Shown here: positions 1-7,870 of the stretch, in pieces
Position numbering within the stretch: the stretch's first letter is position 1
How the letters are laid out: each line of letters starts with the position of its first letter
DNA from: an uncultured Prevotellaceae bacterium
GTDB taxonomy: Bacteria > Bacteroidota > Bacteroidia > Bacteroidales > Bacteroidaceae
Direction of reading: 5' to 3'
Length of the DNA stretch: 36,507 nucleotides
Assembly (NCBI GenBank): GCA_902780025.1
Contig: CACZDV010000056.1
Span: 1-36,507, forward strand
The notes under the pieces: model-generated
Seen by the model: the letters and a program-made list of their open reading frames with translations, nothing else
Told to the model about the DNA's origin: nothing
Database searches by the model: none
Position numbers and translations under genes: made by a program

Positions 1-99
1 CATATGTGTCATGACGGTAATGTCTTAATATCTACCTATTAACTCCCCCATAACTCCCTACTAACTCCCCCCATAACCAATGAAAAAGACGAAACTGAT
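1..99. repeat. Left copy of a 99-bp terminal inverted repeat
   Basis: Bases 1-99 are the exact reverse complement of 36409-36507; the first mismatch is C at 100 against A at 36408. Each copy holds the upstream region and first codons of a smalltalk gene, and similarity continues through that gene with scattered substitutions. A perfect match that stops at 99 nt at both contig ends suggests a shared assembly k-mer rather than transposon termini. Confidence 0.95.
40..72 (+). repeat. Three 11-nt direct repeats upstream of the smalltalk gene
   Basis: TAACTCCC starts at 40, 51 and 62 with an exact 11-nt step, followed by a partial TAACC just before the start codon. An 11-nt step places the repeats on nearly the same face of the helix, so they could be binding sites or a leader structure. 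The same repeats occur in the right-hand copy. Function is unknown. Confidence 0.7.
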
Positions 100-196
100 C
101 GAGATTGCGGTGAAGATGATAGTAGCCGCGCTCACCGCCTTCCTGACGGCACTGACCACCACCAGCTGCATGGGCTACGGCCCGCTGCACTTCTAA
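80..196 (+). CDS. Smalltalk-type micro-protein (38 aa), left copy
   Basis: ATG at 80 opens a 38-residue protein with a basic start (MKKTKLIE), one hydrophobic alanine/leucine/threonine segment (about residues 9-27), then TTTSCM and a short tail ending PLHF. This matches the pattern of the Bacteroidales smalltalk family of very small proteins of unknown function. The TSC could act as a lipobox-like site, or the protein may simply be a membrane peptide; the sequence does not decide. A near-identical gene of 36 aa lies at the other end on the opposite strand, differing mainly at the C-terminus. A hairpin follows the stop codon within 5 nt, so it is probably a one-gene transcript. Confidence 0.72.
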   Translation: MKKTKLIEIAVKMIVAALTAFLTALTTTSCMGYGPLHF

Positions 197-200
197 TGAG

Positions 201-224
201 CCTGCCCATTAAAAAATGGGCAGG
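201..224 (+). terminator. Hairpin terminator after smalltalk gene
   Basis: A perfect 10-bp stem (CCTGCCCATT / AATGGGCAGG) with an AAAA loop starts 5 nt after the stop codon and is followed by TTTGT. The stem is strong but the T-tract is short, so termination is likely rather than certain. Confidence 0.7.
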
Positions 225-258
225 TTTGTACTACTATTTGCGGAAAGTGGCGAATAAT

Positions 259-289
259 TTTGGCGTTTACCAAAAAAGTTGTATCTTTG
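259..289 (+). promoter_or_regulatory. Bacteroidales promoter for the DUF3791/DUF3990 trio
   Basis: A -33 element TTTG (259-262) and a -7 element TATCTTTG (282-289) are separated by 19 nt, matching the Bacteroidales consensus. The -7 box ends 25 nt before the ATG at 315. Confidence 0.75.
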
Positions 290-314
290 CAGCGGATTGA
301 ATAAAATATGAGAT

Positions 315-530
315 ATGAGTAAGTACGAGATACCATTCCTAACGGCGTGCATTCATGCATTCGGGCGGCGCTACGACATGACGCGGCAGGCTGCCTTCCG
401 CTATCTGCATAAGCACAAAGGGCTGGCGTTCCTGATCGAGTTCTACGATGTGGAGCACCTGCAGTCGATGGATGAGACGATTGACGACCTGCTCATCATC
501 TGCCAAAAGAATGGAGGTTCACTGGCATGA
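315..530 (+). CDS. DUF3791-family protein (71 aa)
   Basis: A small soluble protein with no signal peptide. The segment from FLTACIHAFGRRYDMT through the YLHKHKGLAFLIEFYDVEH region to the acidic helix MDETIDDLLIICQ fits DUF3791, a short helical family often found beside DUF3990 genes. Its stop codon overlaps the start of the next gene as ATGA (527-530), so the two are probably translationally coupled and made in fixed proportion. It follows a good promoter at 259-289. By analogy with other coupled small-gene/effector pairs it may be the neutralising or targeting partner of the DUF3990 protein. That is inference; no activity is visible in the sequence. Confidence 0.75.
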   Translation: MSKYEIPFLTACIHAFGRRYDMTRQAAFRYLHKHKGLAFLIEFYDVEHLQSMDETIDDLLIICQKNGGSLA

Positions 531-1015
531 TACTGTATCACGGAACAAATGCAGACTTCGACAGCATCAACCTCACCATTGGCTTACGCCACAAGGACTT
601 CGGTTGGGGCTTCTATCTGACACCCGACCGCCAGACGGCCATTCGTATGGCACAGAAGAAAGCGCGGCTTTTTGGCGGTGTGCCGACACTTATCACCTTC
701 GAACTTGATGAAGCGGCTTTGAATTCTGATTTGAAAGTTAAAGTATTCCCAGAGAAGGCTTGCGTGGAATGGTTGCTTTTTGTCGATGCAAATCGCGACC
801 GCCAAAACGACAAACCCATCCACGATTACGACATCGTCATCGGACCGATTGCTGATGATGGTGTAGTGCTTCAGTTGACCAATTATCGGCAAGGCATCTA
901 TTCGCCCGAAGAGGCTGCCCGCCTGCTTCAGGATCGATACCTTGACCAGCAGTATTACTTCGGCACGGAGCGTGCCGTACACTTCCTCCGCAAAACTAAA
1001 GTTGAAAACGTATGA
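527..1015 (+). CDS. DUF3990 protein, possible ADP-ribosyltransferase-like toxin (162 aa)
   Basis: The protein opens with MILYHGTNADFDSI and continues with GLRHKDFGWGFYLTPD and a helix rich in Q/A/K, the pattern of DUF3990. From memory, this family is related to the ADP-ribosyltransferase fold: LYHGT would supply the first-strand His, GFYLT the central strand, and a late Glu (possibly in YFGTERAVHFL) the catalytic acid. The residue roles are inferred. It has no signal peptide, so it acts in the cytoplasm. It sits between two small genes and overlaps both by ATGA (527-530 and 1012-1015), a layout typical of toxin-antitoxin or immunity modules. The substrate is unknown. Confidence 0.72.
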   Translation: MILYHGTNADFDSINLTIGLRHKDFGWGFYLTPDRQTAIRMAQKKARLFGGVPTLITFELDEAALNSDLKVKVFPEKACVEWLLFVDANRDRQNDKPIHDYDIVIGPIADDGVVLQLTNYRQGIYSPEEAARLLQDRYLDQQYYFGTERAVHFLRKTKVENV

Positions 1016-1230
1016 ATCAGCCCGATCATCATCAGATAGCGACCTATCTTACCGACTATGTTCTGAGCGAGTTAGTGAAATACGTGATGGAAGACACGGG
1101 CTGTAGCATTGAGGAGGCTATGGAGCAAGTGTATAACTCGCCTCTAATGACAGCCCTACAGGACGAAGAGGGGGAACTTTATGTGCAGAGTCCCGCCTAC
1201 CTCTACGAACTGATGAAGACAACTTTTTAG
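1012..1230 (+). CDS. Small acidic partner protein of the DUF3990 gene (72 aa)
   Basis: A 72-residue, mostly helical acidic protein (LSELVKYVMEDTG, SIEEAMEQVYNSP, ELYVQSPAYLYELMK). It resembles short partners that accompany DUF3990 genes and may be a distant DUF3791 relative, though I cannot assign a family firmly. Its ATG overlaps the DUF3990 stop codon. Having small genes on both sides of the putative effector makes a three-component module plausible, for example effector, neutraliser and regulator. The gene ends only a few bases before an octamer array and the pyrG promoter region. Confidence 0.65.
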   Translation: MNQPDHHQIATYLTDYVLSELVKYVMEDTGCSIEEAMEQVYNSPLMTALQDEEGELYVQSPAYLYELMKTTF

Positions 1231-1234
1231 TAAG

Positions 1235-1266
1235 ATCGGGACATCGGGACAAAAGGACAAAAGGAC
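1235..1266 (+). repeat. Degenerate octamer array (4 units) after the DUF3990 module
   Basis: Units ATCGGGAC, ATCGGGAC, AAAAGGAC, AAAAGGAC run in register and begin 5 nt after the stop codon at 1230. The array belongs to the set of period-7/8/9 arrays seen through the window. From 1267 to 1435 I see nothing else definite. Confidence 0.8.
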
Positions 1267-1435
1267 AAGACTGGTAAAACAGGTTCTGACACTTTGTAAC
1301 GAAACGGCAGGTATTTGGTGCGAAATGTTAGCAAAATGAAAGGAATAATGCGCACAAACTTTACAAAATGTCACTTCGGTGGAAAATTAACAATCAAATA
1401 GTAAGCGTCACAATGGTTATTCCTGCAAAATGAAG

Positions 1436-1443
1436 TACCTTTG
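1436..1443 (+). promoter_or_regulatory. -7 box of the pyrG operon promoter
   Basis: TACCTTTG ends 24 nt before the chosen pyrG ATG. A clear TTTG at -33 is not seen (AATGG lies near the expected place), so this is a one-element call. Confidence 0.6.
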
Positions 1444-1467
1444 CACCCAATAAATACGCTTGTTTTT

Positions 1468-3123
1468 ATGGATACAAAGTATATTTTCGTCACTGGCGGC
1501 GTGGTTTCCTCACTTGGAAAGGGAATCATCGCCGCCAGTATCGGCAAATTGCTGTTAGCCCGCGGCTACAAGGTGACCATCCAGAAGTTCGACCCCTACA
1601 TCAATATCGACCCGGGAACGCTGAACCCCTACGAGCACGGCGAGTGCTACGTGACGGTGGACGGTATGGAGACCGACCTCGACTTAGGACATTACGAAAG
1701 GTTCACGGGCATCCACACCACGCGTGACAACTCGATAACGACGGGACGCATCTACAAGACGGTCATCGACCGCGAACGTCACGGCGACTACCTGGGCAAG
1801 ACGATTCAGGTGGTGCCGCACATCACGGACGAGATCAAGCGGAGGATGCTGCGTCAAAGTGAAGAGTTAAGAGTGAAGAGTGAAGAATTTGCTACCGCCG
1901 AAGAAGATCTGGACTTCGTCATTACTGAAGTGGGAGGAACCATTGGTGACATCGAGAGTGCACCGTTTATGGAGGCCATCCGACAACTGCGGTGGCAATT
2001 AGGTCGCAACGCCGTGTGTGTACACCTCACGTACGTACCTTATTTAAAAGCTGCTGACGAACTGAAGACGAAGCCCACGCAGCATAGCGTGAAGGAACTG
2101 CAGGGAATGGGGATTCAGCCAGACATCCTCGTCCTTAGAACCGAACGCCACCTCAGCGACTCCATACGCCTGAAGGTGGCCTCTTTCTGTAATGTCGACC
2201 TGGAGTGCGTGGTTCAGAGCGAGGATATGCCGAGCATCTATGAGGTGCCTGTGAGCATGCAACGGCAGGGGCTCGACGCAGCCATTCTGCGGAAGATTGG
2301 CATTCCCGTGGGCGAGACGCCGGCGATGAAGGCGTGGCACGACTTCCTTGAGAAACAGCGCAACGCCAAGCGCGAGGTGCATGTGGCGCTGGTGGGCAAA
2401 TACGACCTGCAGGACGCCTATAAGAGCATTCGCGAGAGCCTCAACTTAGCGGGTATCTACAACGACGTGAAGACCCGGATACACTTCGTGAACAGCGAGG
2501 AGCTGACGACGGAAAACGTCGACACACAGCTGAAAGGCATGGCGGGTGTCGTCATCTGTCCGGGCTTCGGCCAGCGCGGCATCGAAGGGAAAATCGTGGC
2601 GGCTGAGTATACTCGGACGCACGACATCCCGACCTTCGGCATCTGCCTCGGTATGCAGATGATGGTGATAGAGTTTGCCCGCAACGTACTGGGCTACAAG
2701 GATGCGAACAGCAGCGAGATGGACGAACGGACACCCAACAACGTGATCGACATGATGGAGGAGCAGAAGAGCATCACCGAGATGGGTGGCACAATGCGAC
2801 TGGGTGCCTACGAGTGCGAGCTAAAAGAGGGAAGCAAGGCGTGGAAGGCATATCGGGAGCCCTGCGGAGAAAACGCAGGGCACGGTAAGACCATCCACGA
2901 GCGCCACCGCCACCGCTATGAGTTCAACAACCGCTATAAGGAGGAGTACGAGGCCGCTGGCATGAAGTGCGTGGGCATCAACCCCGCTGCCAACCTCGTG
3001 GAGATTGTCGAGATACCTGAGAAACGCTGGTATATCGGCACACAGTTCCACCCCGAATATTCGTCGACGGTGCTGCATCCACACCCGCTGTTTATGGACT
3101 TCATCAAGGTATGTTCTGAGTAA
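1468..3123 (+). CDS. pyrG: CTP synthase (551 aa)
   Basis: Converts UTP to CTP using ATP and glutamine; cytoplasmic. The start is the ATG at 1468 giving MDTKYIFVTGGVVSSLGKG; in-frame codons further upstream lie inside the promoter. The N-terminal synthase domain has the SSLGKG nucleotide loop, KFDPYINIDPGT and the VITEVGGTIGDIES motif. The C-terminal class I glutaminase domain has the nucleophile loop FGICLGMQ and the HPEYSS histidine/glutamate motif. About 17 extra residues between MLRQ and DLDFVITEVGG are encoded largely by a heptamer array (1854-1888), an in-frame insertion in a conserved enzyme. It heads an operon of glutamine-dependent enzymes; its stop codon lies inside a nonamer array that runs to the purF start. 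Confidence 0.96.
   Translation: MDTKYIFVTGGVVSSLGKGIIAASIGKLLLARGYKVTIQKFDPYINIDPGTLNPYEHGECYVTVDGMETDLDLGHYERFTGIHTTRDNSITTGRIYKTVIDRERHGDYLGKTIQVVPHITDEIKRRMLRQSEELRVKSEEFATAEEDLDFVITEVGGTIGDIESAPFMEAIRQLRWQLGRNAVCVHLTYVPYLKAADELKTKPTQHSVKELQGMGIQPDILVLRTERHLSDSIRLKVASFCNVDLECVVQSEDMPSIYEVPVSMQRQGLDAAILRKIGIPVGETPAMKAWHDFLEKQRNAKREVHVALVGKYDLQDAYKSIRESLNLAGIYNDVKTRIHFVNSEELTTENVDTQLKGMAGVVICPGFGQRGIEGKIVAAEYTRTHDIPTFGICLGMQMMVIEFARNVLGYKDANSSEMDERTPNNVIDMMEEQKSITEMGGTMRLGAYECELKEGSKAWKAYREPCGENAGHGKTIHERHRHRYEFNNRYKEEYEAAGMKCVGINPAANLVEIVEIPEKRWYIGTQFHPEYSSTVLHPHPLFMDFIKVCSE
1854..1888 (+). repeat. In-frame heptamer array inside pyrG (5 units)
   Basis: Units TCAAAGT, GAAGAGT, TAAGAGT, GAAGAGT, GAAGAAT run in exact 7-nt register within the open frame. 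They encode the charged stretch SEELRVKSEE, which is not expected in CTP synthases at this point. The frame is kept and the catalytic motifs on both sides are intact. Confidence 0.85.
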
Positions 3124-3171
3124 TCAGAGTAATCAGAAGAATCAGAGTAATCAGAGTAATCCGAAGAATAT
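3118..3171 (+). repeat. Nonamer array bridging the pyrG stop and purF start (6 units)
   Basis: Units GAGTAATCA, GAGTAATCA, GAAGAATCA, GAGTAATCA, GAGTAATCC, GAAGAATAT follow in exact 9-nt register. The first unit contains the pyrG stop codon TAA (3121-3123), and the last runs into the purF ATG (3170-3172). The whole intergenic space is therefore array. Confidence 0.88.
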
Positions 3172-4993
3172 GGAAGAGCTTAAGCATGAGTGTGGTGTGG
3201 CGATGATTCGCCTGCTGAAGCCGCTGAGCTACTACGAGCAGAAGTACGGCACGTGGCGCTATGGGCTGAACAAGCTCTATCTGATGATGGAGAAGCAGCA
3301 CAACCGTGGCCAGGAGGGCGCTGGCGTGGCCTGCGTCAACCTCGACGCCCCTGCCGGCGAGGAGTATATGTTCCGCGAGAAGGCTGAGGGCAAGGACGCG
3401 ATAACGGAGGTGTTCAAGCATGTGGACAAATCGTTCGAAGGACAACTCTATATGGGCCATCTGCGTTATTCGACCACGGGCAAGAGCGGTCTGCAATACG
3501 TTCATCCTTTCTTGCGCCGCAATAACTGGCGCGCCAAGAACCTCTGCCTCTGCGGCAACTTCAACATGACCAACATCGACGAGGTCTTCCATTTCCTGAC
3601 TGAGCAGGGCCAGTCGCCACGTATCTACGGCGACTCGTACATCACGCTCGAGCTGATGGGACACCGGCTGGACCGCGAGGTGGAACGGCTGTTCGTCGAG
3701 GCGAAGGAGCAGGGCTTGGAGGGTACCGCCATTACACAATACATCGATGACCATGTAGAGATGGCCAACGTGCTGCGCACGACGATGCCCCACTTCGACG
3801 GCGGCTACGTCATGTGCGGCCTGACGGGCAGTGGCGAGCTGTTTGCCGTACGCGACCCCTGGGGCATCCGGCCCGCGTTCTGGTATCAGGACGACGAGGT
3901 GGTGGTGCTGGCCAGCGAGCGTCCCGTCATCCAGACGACCTTTGACCTGCAGGCTGATGACATTCAGGAACTGAAGCCCGGACAGTCGCTCATCGTCCAC
4001 AAGAGCGGTGCCGTCTGTCAGGAGCAGATCCTGCCTGCCCAGCAGCTGAGTGCCTGCTCGTTCGAGCGCATCTACTTCAGCCGTGGCTCCGACCGCGACA
4101 TCTACCAGGAGCGCAAACGACTGGGTGAGCAGCTGACGCCCGCCATCATGCGAGCCGTCGACTACGACATAGCCAACACAGTATTCTCATATATCCCCAA
4201 CACCGCCGAGGTGGCCTTCCACGGCATGACCGACGGTGTACGCCGACTCAACCACGACGTGCGTATTGAAAAAGTGGTGTGGAAGGACATCAAGCTGCGC
4301 ACCTTCATCAGCGACGGCAGCGAGCGCAACGACCTGGCAGCCCACGTCTATGACATCAGCTACGGTTCGTTGCGCCCCAACGAGGACAACCTCGTCATCA
4401 TCGACGACTCGATCGTGCGCGGCACCACCCTCCGCGAGAGCATCTTCAAGATCCTCGACCGGCTGCATCCCAAGAAGATTGTGATGGTCAGCTCGTCGCC
4501 ACAGATACGCTACCCCGACTACTACGGCATCGACATGTCGCGACTCGAGGAGCTCTGCGCCTTCCGTGCCGCCATCGCCCTGATTAAGGAGCGGGGTATG
4601 GAGAATATCATCGCCGAGACCTACAAGAAGTGCAAAGCCCACCCAAGCCCTCCCCAAGGGAGGGATGTCCAGATACATGATGCCGCTGATATATGTAACC
4701 AAACATCCCCTCCTTGGGAGGGGCTTGGGGAGGCTCTCAACCACGTCCGTGCCATCTATGCACCGTTTACTGTGGAGGAGATCAACGCGAAGATTGTGGA
4801 GATGCTGCGCCCGAAGGGTATGCAGGCCCCCATCGAACTGGTGTTCCAGAGCATCGAGGGACTGCACGAGGCCTGTCCCAACCACCCTGGCGACTGGTAC
4901 TTTACAGGCCACTATCCTACCCCAGGCGGCGTCCGCCTCTGTAACGCTGCCTTCGTAGATTATGTAGAGACAACATTAAGAATGCAACTATAA
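3170..4993 (+). CDS. purF: Amidophosphoribosyltransferase (607 aa)
   Basis: Catalyses the first committed step of purine synthesis, making 5-phosphoribosylamine from PRPP and glutamine. The ATG at 3170 gives MEELKHECGVAMIRLLKP: a 7-residue propeptide, then Cys8 as the probable N-terminal nucleophile after cleavage. The glutaminase domain shows HNRGQEGAG, HLRYSTTG and GNFNMTN. The phosphoribosyltransferase part shows the PRPP loop VIIDDSIVRGTT. The frame stays open upstream of 3170 but that stretch only encodes repeat. An in-frame palindromic insert (4642-4730) adds a proline/glycine-rich segment (SPPQGRDVQ ... SPPWEGLGEA) before VRAIYAPFT. The sequence resembles the long Bacteroidales form of PurF. 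carA starts 4 nt after the stop codon. Confidence 0.93.
   Translation: MEELKHECGVAMIRLLKPLSYYEQKYGTWRYGLNKLYLMMEKQHNRGQEGAGVACVNLDAPAGEEYMFREKAEGKDAITEVFKHVDKSFEGQLYMGHLRYSTTGKSGLQYVHPFLRRNNWRAKNLCLCGNFNMTNIDEVFHFLTEQGQSPRIYGDSYITLELMGHRLDREVERLFVEAKEQGLEGTAITQYIDDHVEMANVLRTTMPHFDGGYVMCGLTGSGELFAVRDPWGIRPAFWYQDDEVVVLASERPVIQTTFDLQADDIQELKPGQSLIVHKSGAVCQEQILPAQQLSACSFERIYFSRGSDRDIYQERKRLGEQLTPAIMRAVDYDIANTVFSYIPNTAEVAFHGMTDGVRRLNHDVRIEKVVWKDIKLRTFISDGSERNDLAAHVYDISYGSLRPNEDNLVIIDDSIVRGTTLRESIFKILDRLHPKKIVMVSSSPQIRYPDYYGIDMSRLEELCAFRAAIALIKERGMENIIAETYKKCKAHPSPPQGRDVQIHDAADICNQTSPPWEGLGEALNHVRAIYAPFTVEEINAKIVEMLRPKGMQAPIELVFQSIEGLHEACPNHPGDWYFTGHYPTPGGVRLCNAAFVDYVETTLRMQL
4642..4730. repeat. 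Palindromic element inserted in frame in purF
   Basis: The left arm (4642-4668) starts CCCAAGCCCTCCCCAAGG and ends GGATGT. The right arm (4703-4730) starts ACATCCCCTCC and ends GGGGCTTGGGG. The arms are near-perfect inverted copies around a 34-nt centre, and each arm is itself nearly palindromic (CCCTCCCCAAGGGAGGG). The element is unlike the 7/8/9-nt arrays and looks like a small mobile or extragenic palindrome that is tolerated inside a coding gene. Confidence 0.85.
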
Positions 4994-4997
4994 TAGA

Positions 4998-6128
4998 ATG
5001 AGAGAAGCAAGACTGATACTCGATGACGGAAGCCTGTTCGTAGGCCAATCGTTCGGATATGATGCTCCGACGGCAGGCGAGGTGGTGTTCAACACCGCCA
5101 TGACGGGTTATCCGGAGAGTCTGACAGACCCCAGCTATGCTGGGCAGATACTGGTGACGACCTTTCCGCTGATAGGCAACTACGGCGTACCTGATACGGG
5201 TGTAGGCGACAACGGCCTGCCCCTGTTTATGGAGAGCGAGCGGATTCACGCCAAGGCGCTGGTGGTGGCGGACTACAGCGAGACTTACTCGCACTGGAAC
5301 GCGAAGGAGTCGTTAGCCGCCTGGCTGAAGCGGGAGAAGATTCCAGGAATCACAGGAATCGACACGCGCCGCCTGACAAAGGTGCTGAGGGAGAACGGCG
5401 TGATGATGGGACGCATACTCATCCAATCCCCAGAATCCTCATTAGCCCCAGAGGCCCCAGAATCCCCAGAATCCTACGCCTCCGTCAACTGGGTAGAAAA
5501 AGTAAGCTGCAAGGAGGTCATCACTTACAAAGCTGAGAGTATTCTCTCACCTCTAACCTCTCACCTCTCACCTCTAAAGCGCGTGGTACTGGTGGACTGC
5601 GGCGTGAAGGCGAACATCATCCGCTGCTTGATACGTCGCGGCATCGAGGTGGTGCGTGTGCCCTGGGACTACGACTTCAACCAACTGGCGTTCGACGGGC
5701 TGTTCTTAGCCAACGGTCCTGGCGACCCAGAGCAATGTGGAAAGACGGTGGAGCACATCCGCACGTTCCTTAATAATAAAGAAATAAAGCCCTGCATGGG
5801 CATCTGCCTCGGCAACCAACTGTTGGCCCGTGCGGCTGGTGCAAAGACCTACAAACTGAAATACGGTCATCGTTCGCATAACCAGCCTGTGCAGCAGGTG
5901 GGGACGACCAGGTGCTTCATCACCTCGCAGAACCACGGCTATGCGGTGGACGACTCGACGCTGCCTGCCGACTGGGAACCGCTGTTCGTGAACATGAACG
6001 ACGGCTCGAACGAGGGCATCCGTCACAAGACGAATCCCTGGATGTCGGCACAGTTCCACCCCGAGGCTTGCAGCGGTCCGGTGGATACGGAGTTTTTGTT
6101 TGATGAATTTGTAAAGATGTTAGGATGA
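4998..6128 (+). CDS. carA: Carbamoyl-phosphate synthase small subunit (376 aa)
   Basis: Supplies ammonia from glutamine to CarB for carbamoyl phosphate, which feeds pyrimidine and arginine synthesis. The N-terminal domain has [32 protein letters not shown] and [12 protein letters not shown]. The class I glutaminase domain has the Cys loop [19 protein letters not shown] and QFHPEA. The linker between the domains is unusually long and made of repeat-encoded sequence: a nonamer array (5425-5478; [14 protein letters not shown]) and a heptamer array (5544-5578; [10 protein letters not shown]). Its stop overlaps the carB start (ATGATG at 6125), so the two subunits are probably coupled. Confidence 0.93.
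   Translation: MREARLILDDGSLFVGQSFGYDAPTAGEVVFNTAMTGYPESLTDPSYAGQILVTTFPLIGNYGVPDTGVGDNGLPLFMESERIHAKALVVADYSETYSHWNAKESLAAWLKREKIPGITGIDTRRLTKVLRENGVMMGRILIQSPESSLAPEAPESPESYASVNWVEKVSCKEVITYKAESILSPLTSHLSPLKRVVLVDCGVKANIIRCLIRRGIEVVRVPWDYDFNQLAFDGLFLANGPGDPEQCGKTVEHIRTFLNNKEIKPCMGICLGNQLLARAAGAKTYKLKYGHRSHNQPVQQVGTTRCFITSQNHGYAVDDSTLPADWEPLFVNMNDGSNEGIRHKTNPWMSAQFHPEACSGPVDTEFLFDEFVKMLG
5425..5478 (+). repeat. In-frame nonamer array in the carA linker (6 units)
   Basis: Units AATCCCCAG, AATCCTCAT, TAGCCCCAG, AGGCCCCAG, AATCCCCAG, AATCCTACG run in 9-nt register and encode a Pro/Glu/Ser-rich tract between the two CarA domains. Confidence 0.83.
5544..5578 (+). repeat. In-frame heptamer array in the carA linker (5 units)
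   Basis: Units CTCTCAC, CTCTAAC, CTCTCAC, CTCTCAC, CTCTAAA run in exact 7-nt register. This second array in carA has a different period from the one 65 nt upstream, so two independent array events hit one interdomain linker. Confidence 0.87.
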
Positions 6129-7858
6129 TGGAGAAGAAAGAGATCAAAAAGGTTTTGCTTTTGGGCAGCGGTGCCCTGAAGATAGGTCAGGCGGGCGAGT
6201 TCGACTACAGCGGTGCCCAAGCCCTGAAGGCGCTGAAGGAGGAGGGCATCCACTCGGTGCTCATCAACCCCAATATCGCAACGGTGCAGACGTCGAAGGA
6301 CGTCGCCGACACGGTGTATTTCCAGCCCGTGACCCCTGAGTTCGTGGAGCGCGTCATTGCCCAGGAGCGGCCTGACGGCATCCTTTTGAGTTTTGGCGGA
6401 CAGACGGCGCTGAACTGCGGCGTGGAACTATACGAAAAAGGAATCTTGGAGAAATACGGCGTCAAGGTTCTTGGTACGCCCGTGCAGGCCATCATCGATA
6501 CCGAGGACCGCGACCTCTTTGTGCGCCGCCTCGACGAGATTGGCGTGAAGACCATCAAGAGCGAGGCCTGCTCGACGGTCGAAGAGGTTCAGAAAGCAGC
6601 GCATGAATTAGGTTTCCCCGTGATACTACGTGCCGCCTACGCTCTCGGCGGTCTGGGTTCGGGCTTCTGCGACAACGAAGAACAGCTATTGGCACAGGCC
6701 GAGGAGGCTTTCTCGTTCTCGCCGCAAGTATTAGTGGAGAAGTCGCTGAAGGGCTGGAAGGAGATAGAGTACGAGGTGGTGCGCGACCGTTACGACAACT
6801 GCATCACCGTCTGTAATATGGAGAACTTCGACCCGCTGGGCATCCATACGGGCGAGTCAATCGTGGTGGCCCCCAGTCAGACGCTGACCAACGCGGAGTA
6901 TCACAAGCTGCGCGCACTGGCCATCAAGATTATCCGTCACATCGGCATCGTCGGTGAGTGTAACGTGCAGTATGCCCTCGACCCCAACAGCGAGGACTAT
7001 CGCGTCATCGAGGTGAATGCCCGTCTGAGCCGTTCGTCGGCACTGGCCTCGAAGGCTACGGGCTATCCCCTGGCATTCGTCGCCGCGAAGTTGGGACTGG
7101 GCTACGGACTCTTCGAACTGAAGAACTCGGTGACGAAGACCACGAGTGCCTTCTTCGAACCGGCCCTCGACTATGTGGTGGTGAAGATTCCGCGCTGGGA
7201 CCTGACGAAGTTCCACGGCGTGAAGCGCCAGCTCGGCTCGTCGATGAAGAGCGTGGGCGAGGTGATGGCCGTCGGCCGCACCTTCGAGGAAGCCTTGCAA
7301 AAAGGACTCCGCATGATCGGTCAGGGCATGCACGGCTTCGTGGAGAACCACGAGATTAAGATACCCGACATCAAGCAGTCGCTGCATGAGCCGACGGACA
7401 TGCGCATCTTCGTGGTATCGAAAGCGCTGAAGATAGGCTACAGCATCGAGCAGATTCACCAGCTGACGATGATTGACCGCTGGTTCCTGCAGAAACTGAA
7501 GCACATCGTCGACATCGACCAGCAGTTGAAGGAGTACGCCCACCTGTCGGAGATTTCAGAGTTTATGGAGCCGAGCGAATTCAAGGAGTATCTGCAGTCG
7601 CCCGAGGTGGCCCTGCTGCTGCGCGCTGCCAAGGTCTATGGCTTCAGCGACTTCCAGATTGCCCGTGCCATTGGTCTCGAAGACCGCATGAAGATGGAAA
7701 GGCTACGGGTAGGCGGCGTTTCGCCGGGAATGCAGGCCGGCCTCACCGTCCGCGAGTGGCGTAAGATGCTCGGCCTCGTTCCCACCGTCAATCAGATTGA
7801 CACCCTGGCAGCGGAGTATCCTGCCCAGACCAATTATCTATATTTGTCATACCTTTAA
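6125..7858 (+). CDS. carB: Half-length carbamoyl-phosphate synthase large subunit (577 aa)
   Basis: Only the first half of CarB is present. The carboxyphosphate ATP-grasp domain looks intact: [41 protein letters not shown], the [13 protein letters not shown] acid, [12 protein letters not shown] and the metal/ATP motif [15 protein letters not shown]. The oligomerisation region follows (residues about 400-560), ending [20 protein letters not shown] and stop. Standard CarB is about 1070 aa; the second ATP-grasp domain, which phosphorylates carbamate, and the allosteric domain are missing. asnB begins 12 nt later, and no remnant of the second half is seen. Either a deletion joined carB to asnB, or this lineage uses a half-size subunit (isolated CPS halves can dimerise and work), or the assembly is wrong. 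The break lies at a domain border. Confidence 0.88.
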   Translation: MMEKKEIKKVLLLGSGALKIGQAGEFDYSGAQALKALKEEGIHSVLINPNIATVQTSKDVADTVYFQPVTPEFVERVIAQERPDGILLSFGGQTALNCGVELYEKGILEKYGVKVLGTPVQAIIDTEDRDLFVRRLDEIGVKTIKSEACSTVEEVQKAAHELGFPVILRAAYALGGLGSGFCDNEEQLLAQAEEAFSFSPQVLVEKSLKGWKEIEYEVVRDRYDNCITVCNMENFDPLGIHTGESIVVAPSQTLTNAEYHKLRALAIKIIRHIGIVGECNVQYALDPNSEDYRVIEVNARLSRSSALASKATGYPLAFVAAKLGLGYGLFELKNSVTKTTSAFFEPALDYVVVKIPRWDLTKFHGVKRQLGSSMKSVGEVMAVGRTFEEALQKGLRMIGQGMHGFVENHEIKIPDIKQSLHEPTDMRIFVVSKALKIGYSIEQIHQLTMIDRWFLQKLKHIVDIDQQLKEYAHLSEISEFMEPSEFKEYLQSPEVALLLRAAKVYGFSDFQIARAIGLEDRMKMERLRVGGVSPGMQAGLTVREWRKMLGLVPTVNQIDTLAAEYPAQTNYLYLSYL

Positions 7859-7870
7859 AACAGAAATATT

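Noticed and set aside
1441-1467. Upstream start for pyrG
   Set aside because: The extra codons overlap the -7 box and add residues not expected in CTP synthase; ATG at 1468 gives the usual N-terminus.
3005-3169. Upstream start for purF
   Set aside because: The extension overlaps pyrG and the nonamer array and would bury the propeptide and Cys nucleophile.
3104-4000. Long open frame (298 codons) antisense to purF
   Set aside because: It mirrors the codon pattern of purF, has no recognisable domains and lies wholly within a well-supported gene.
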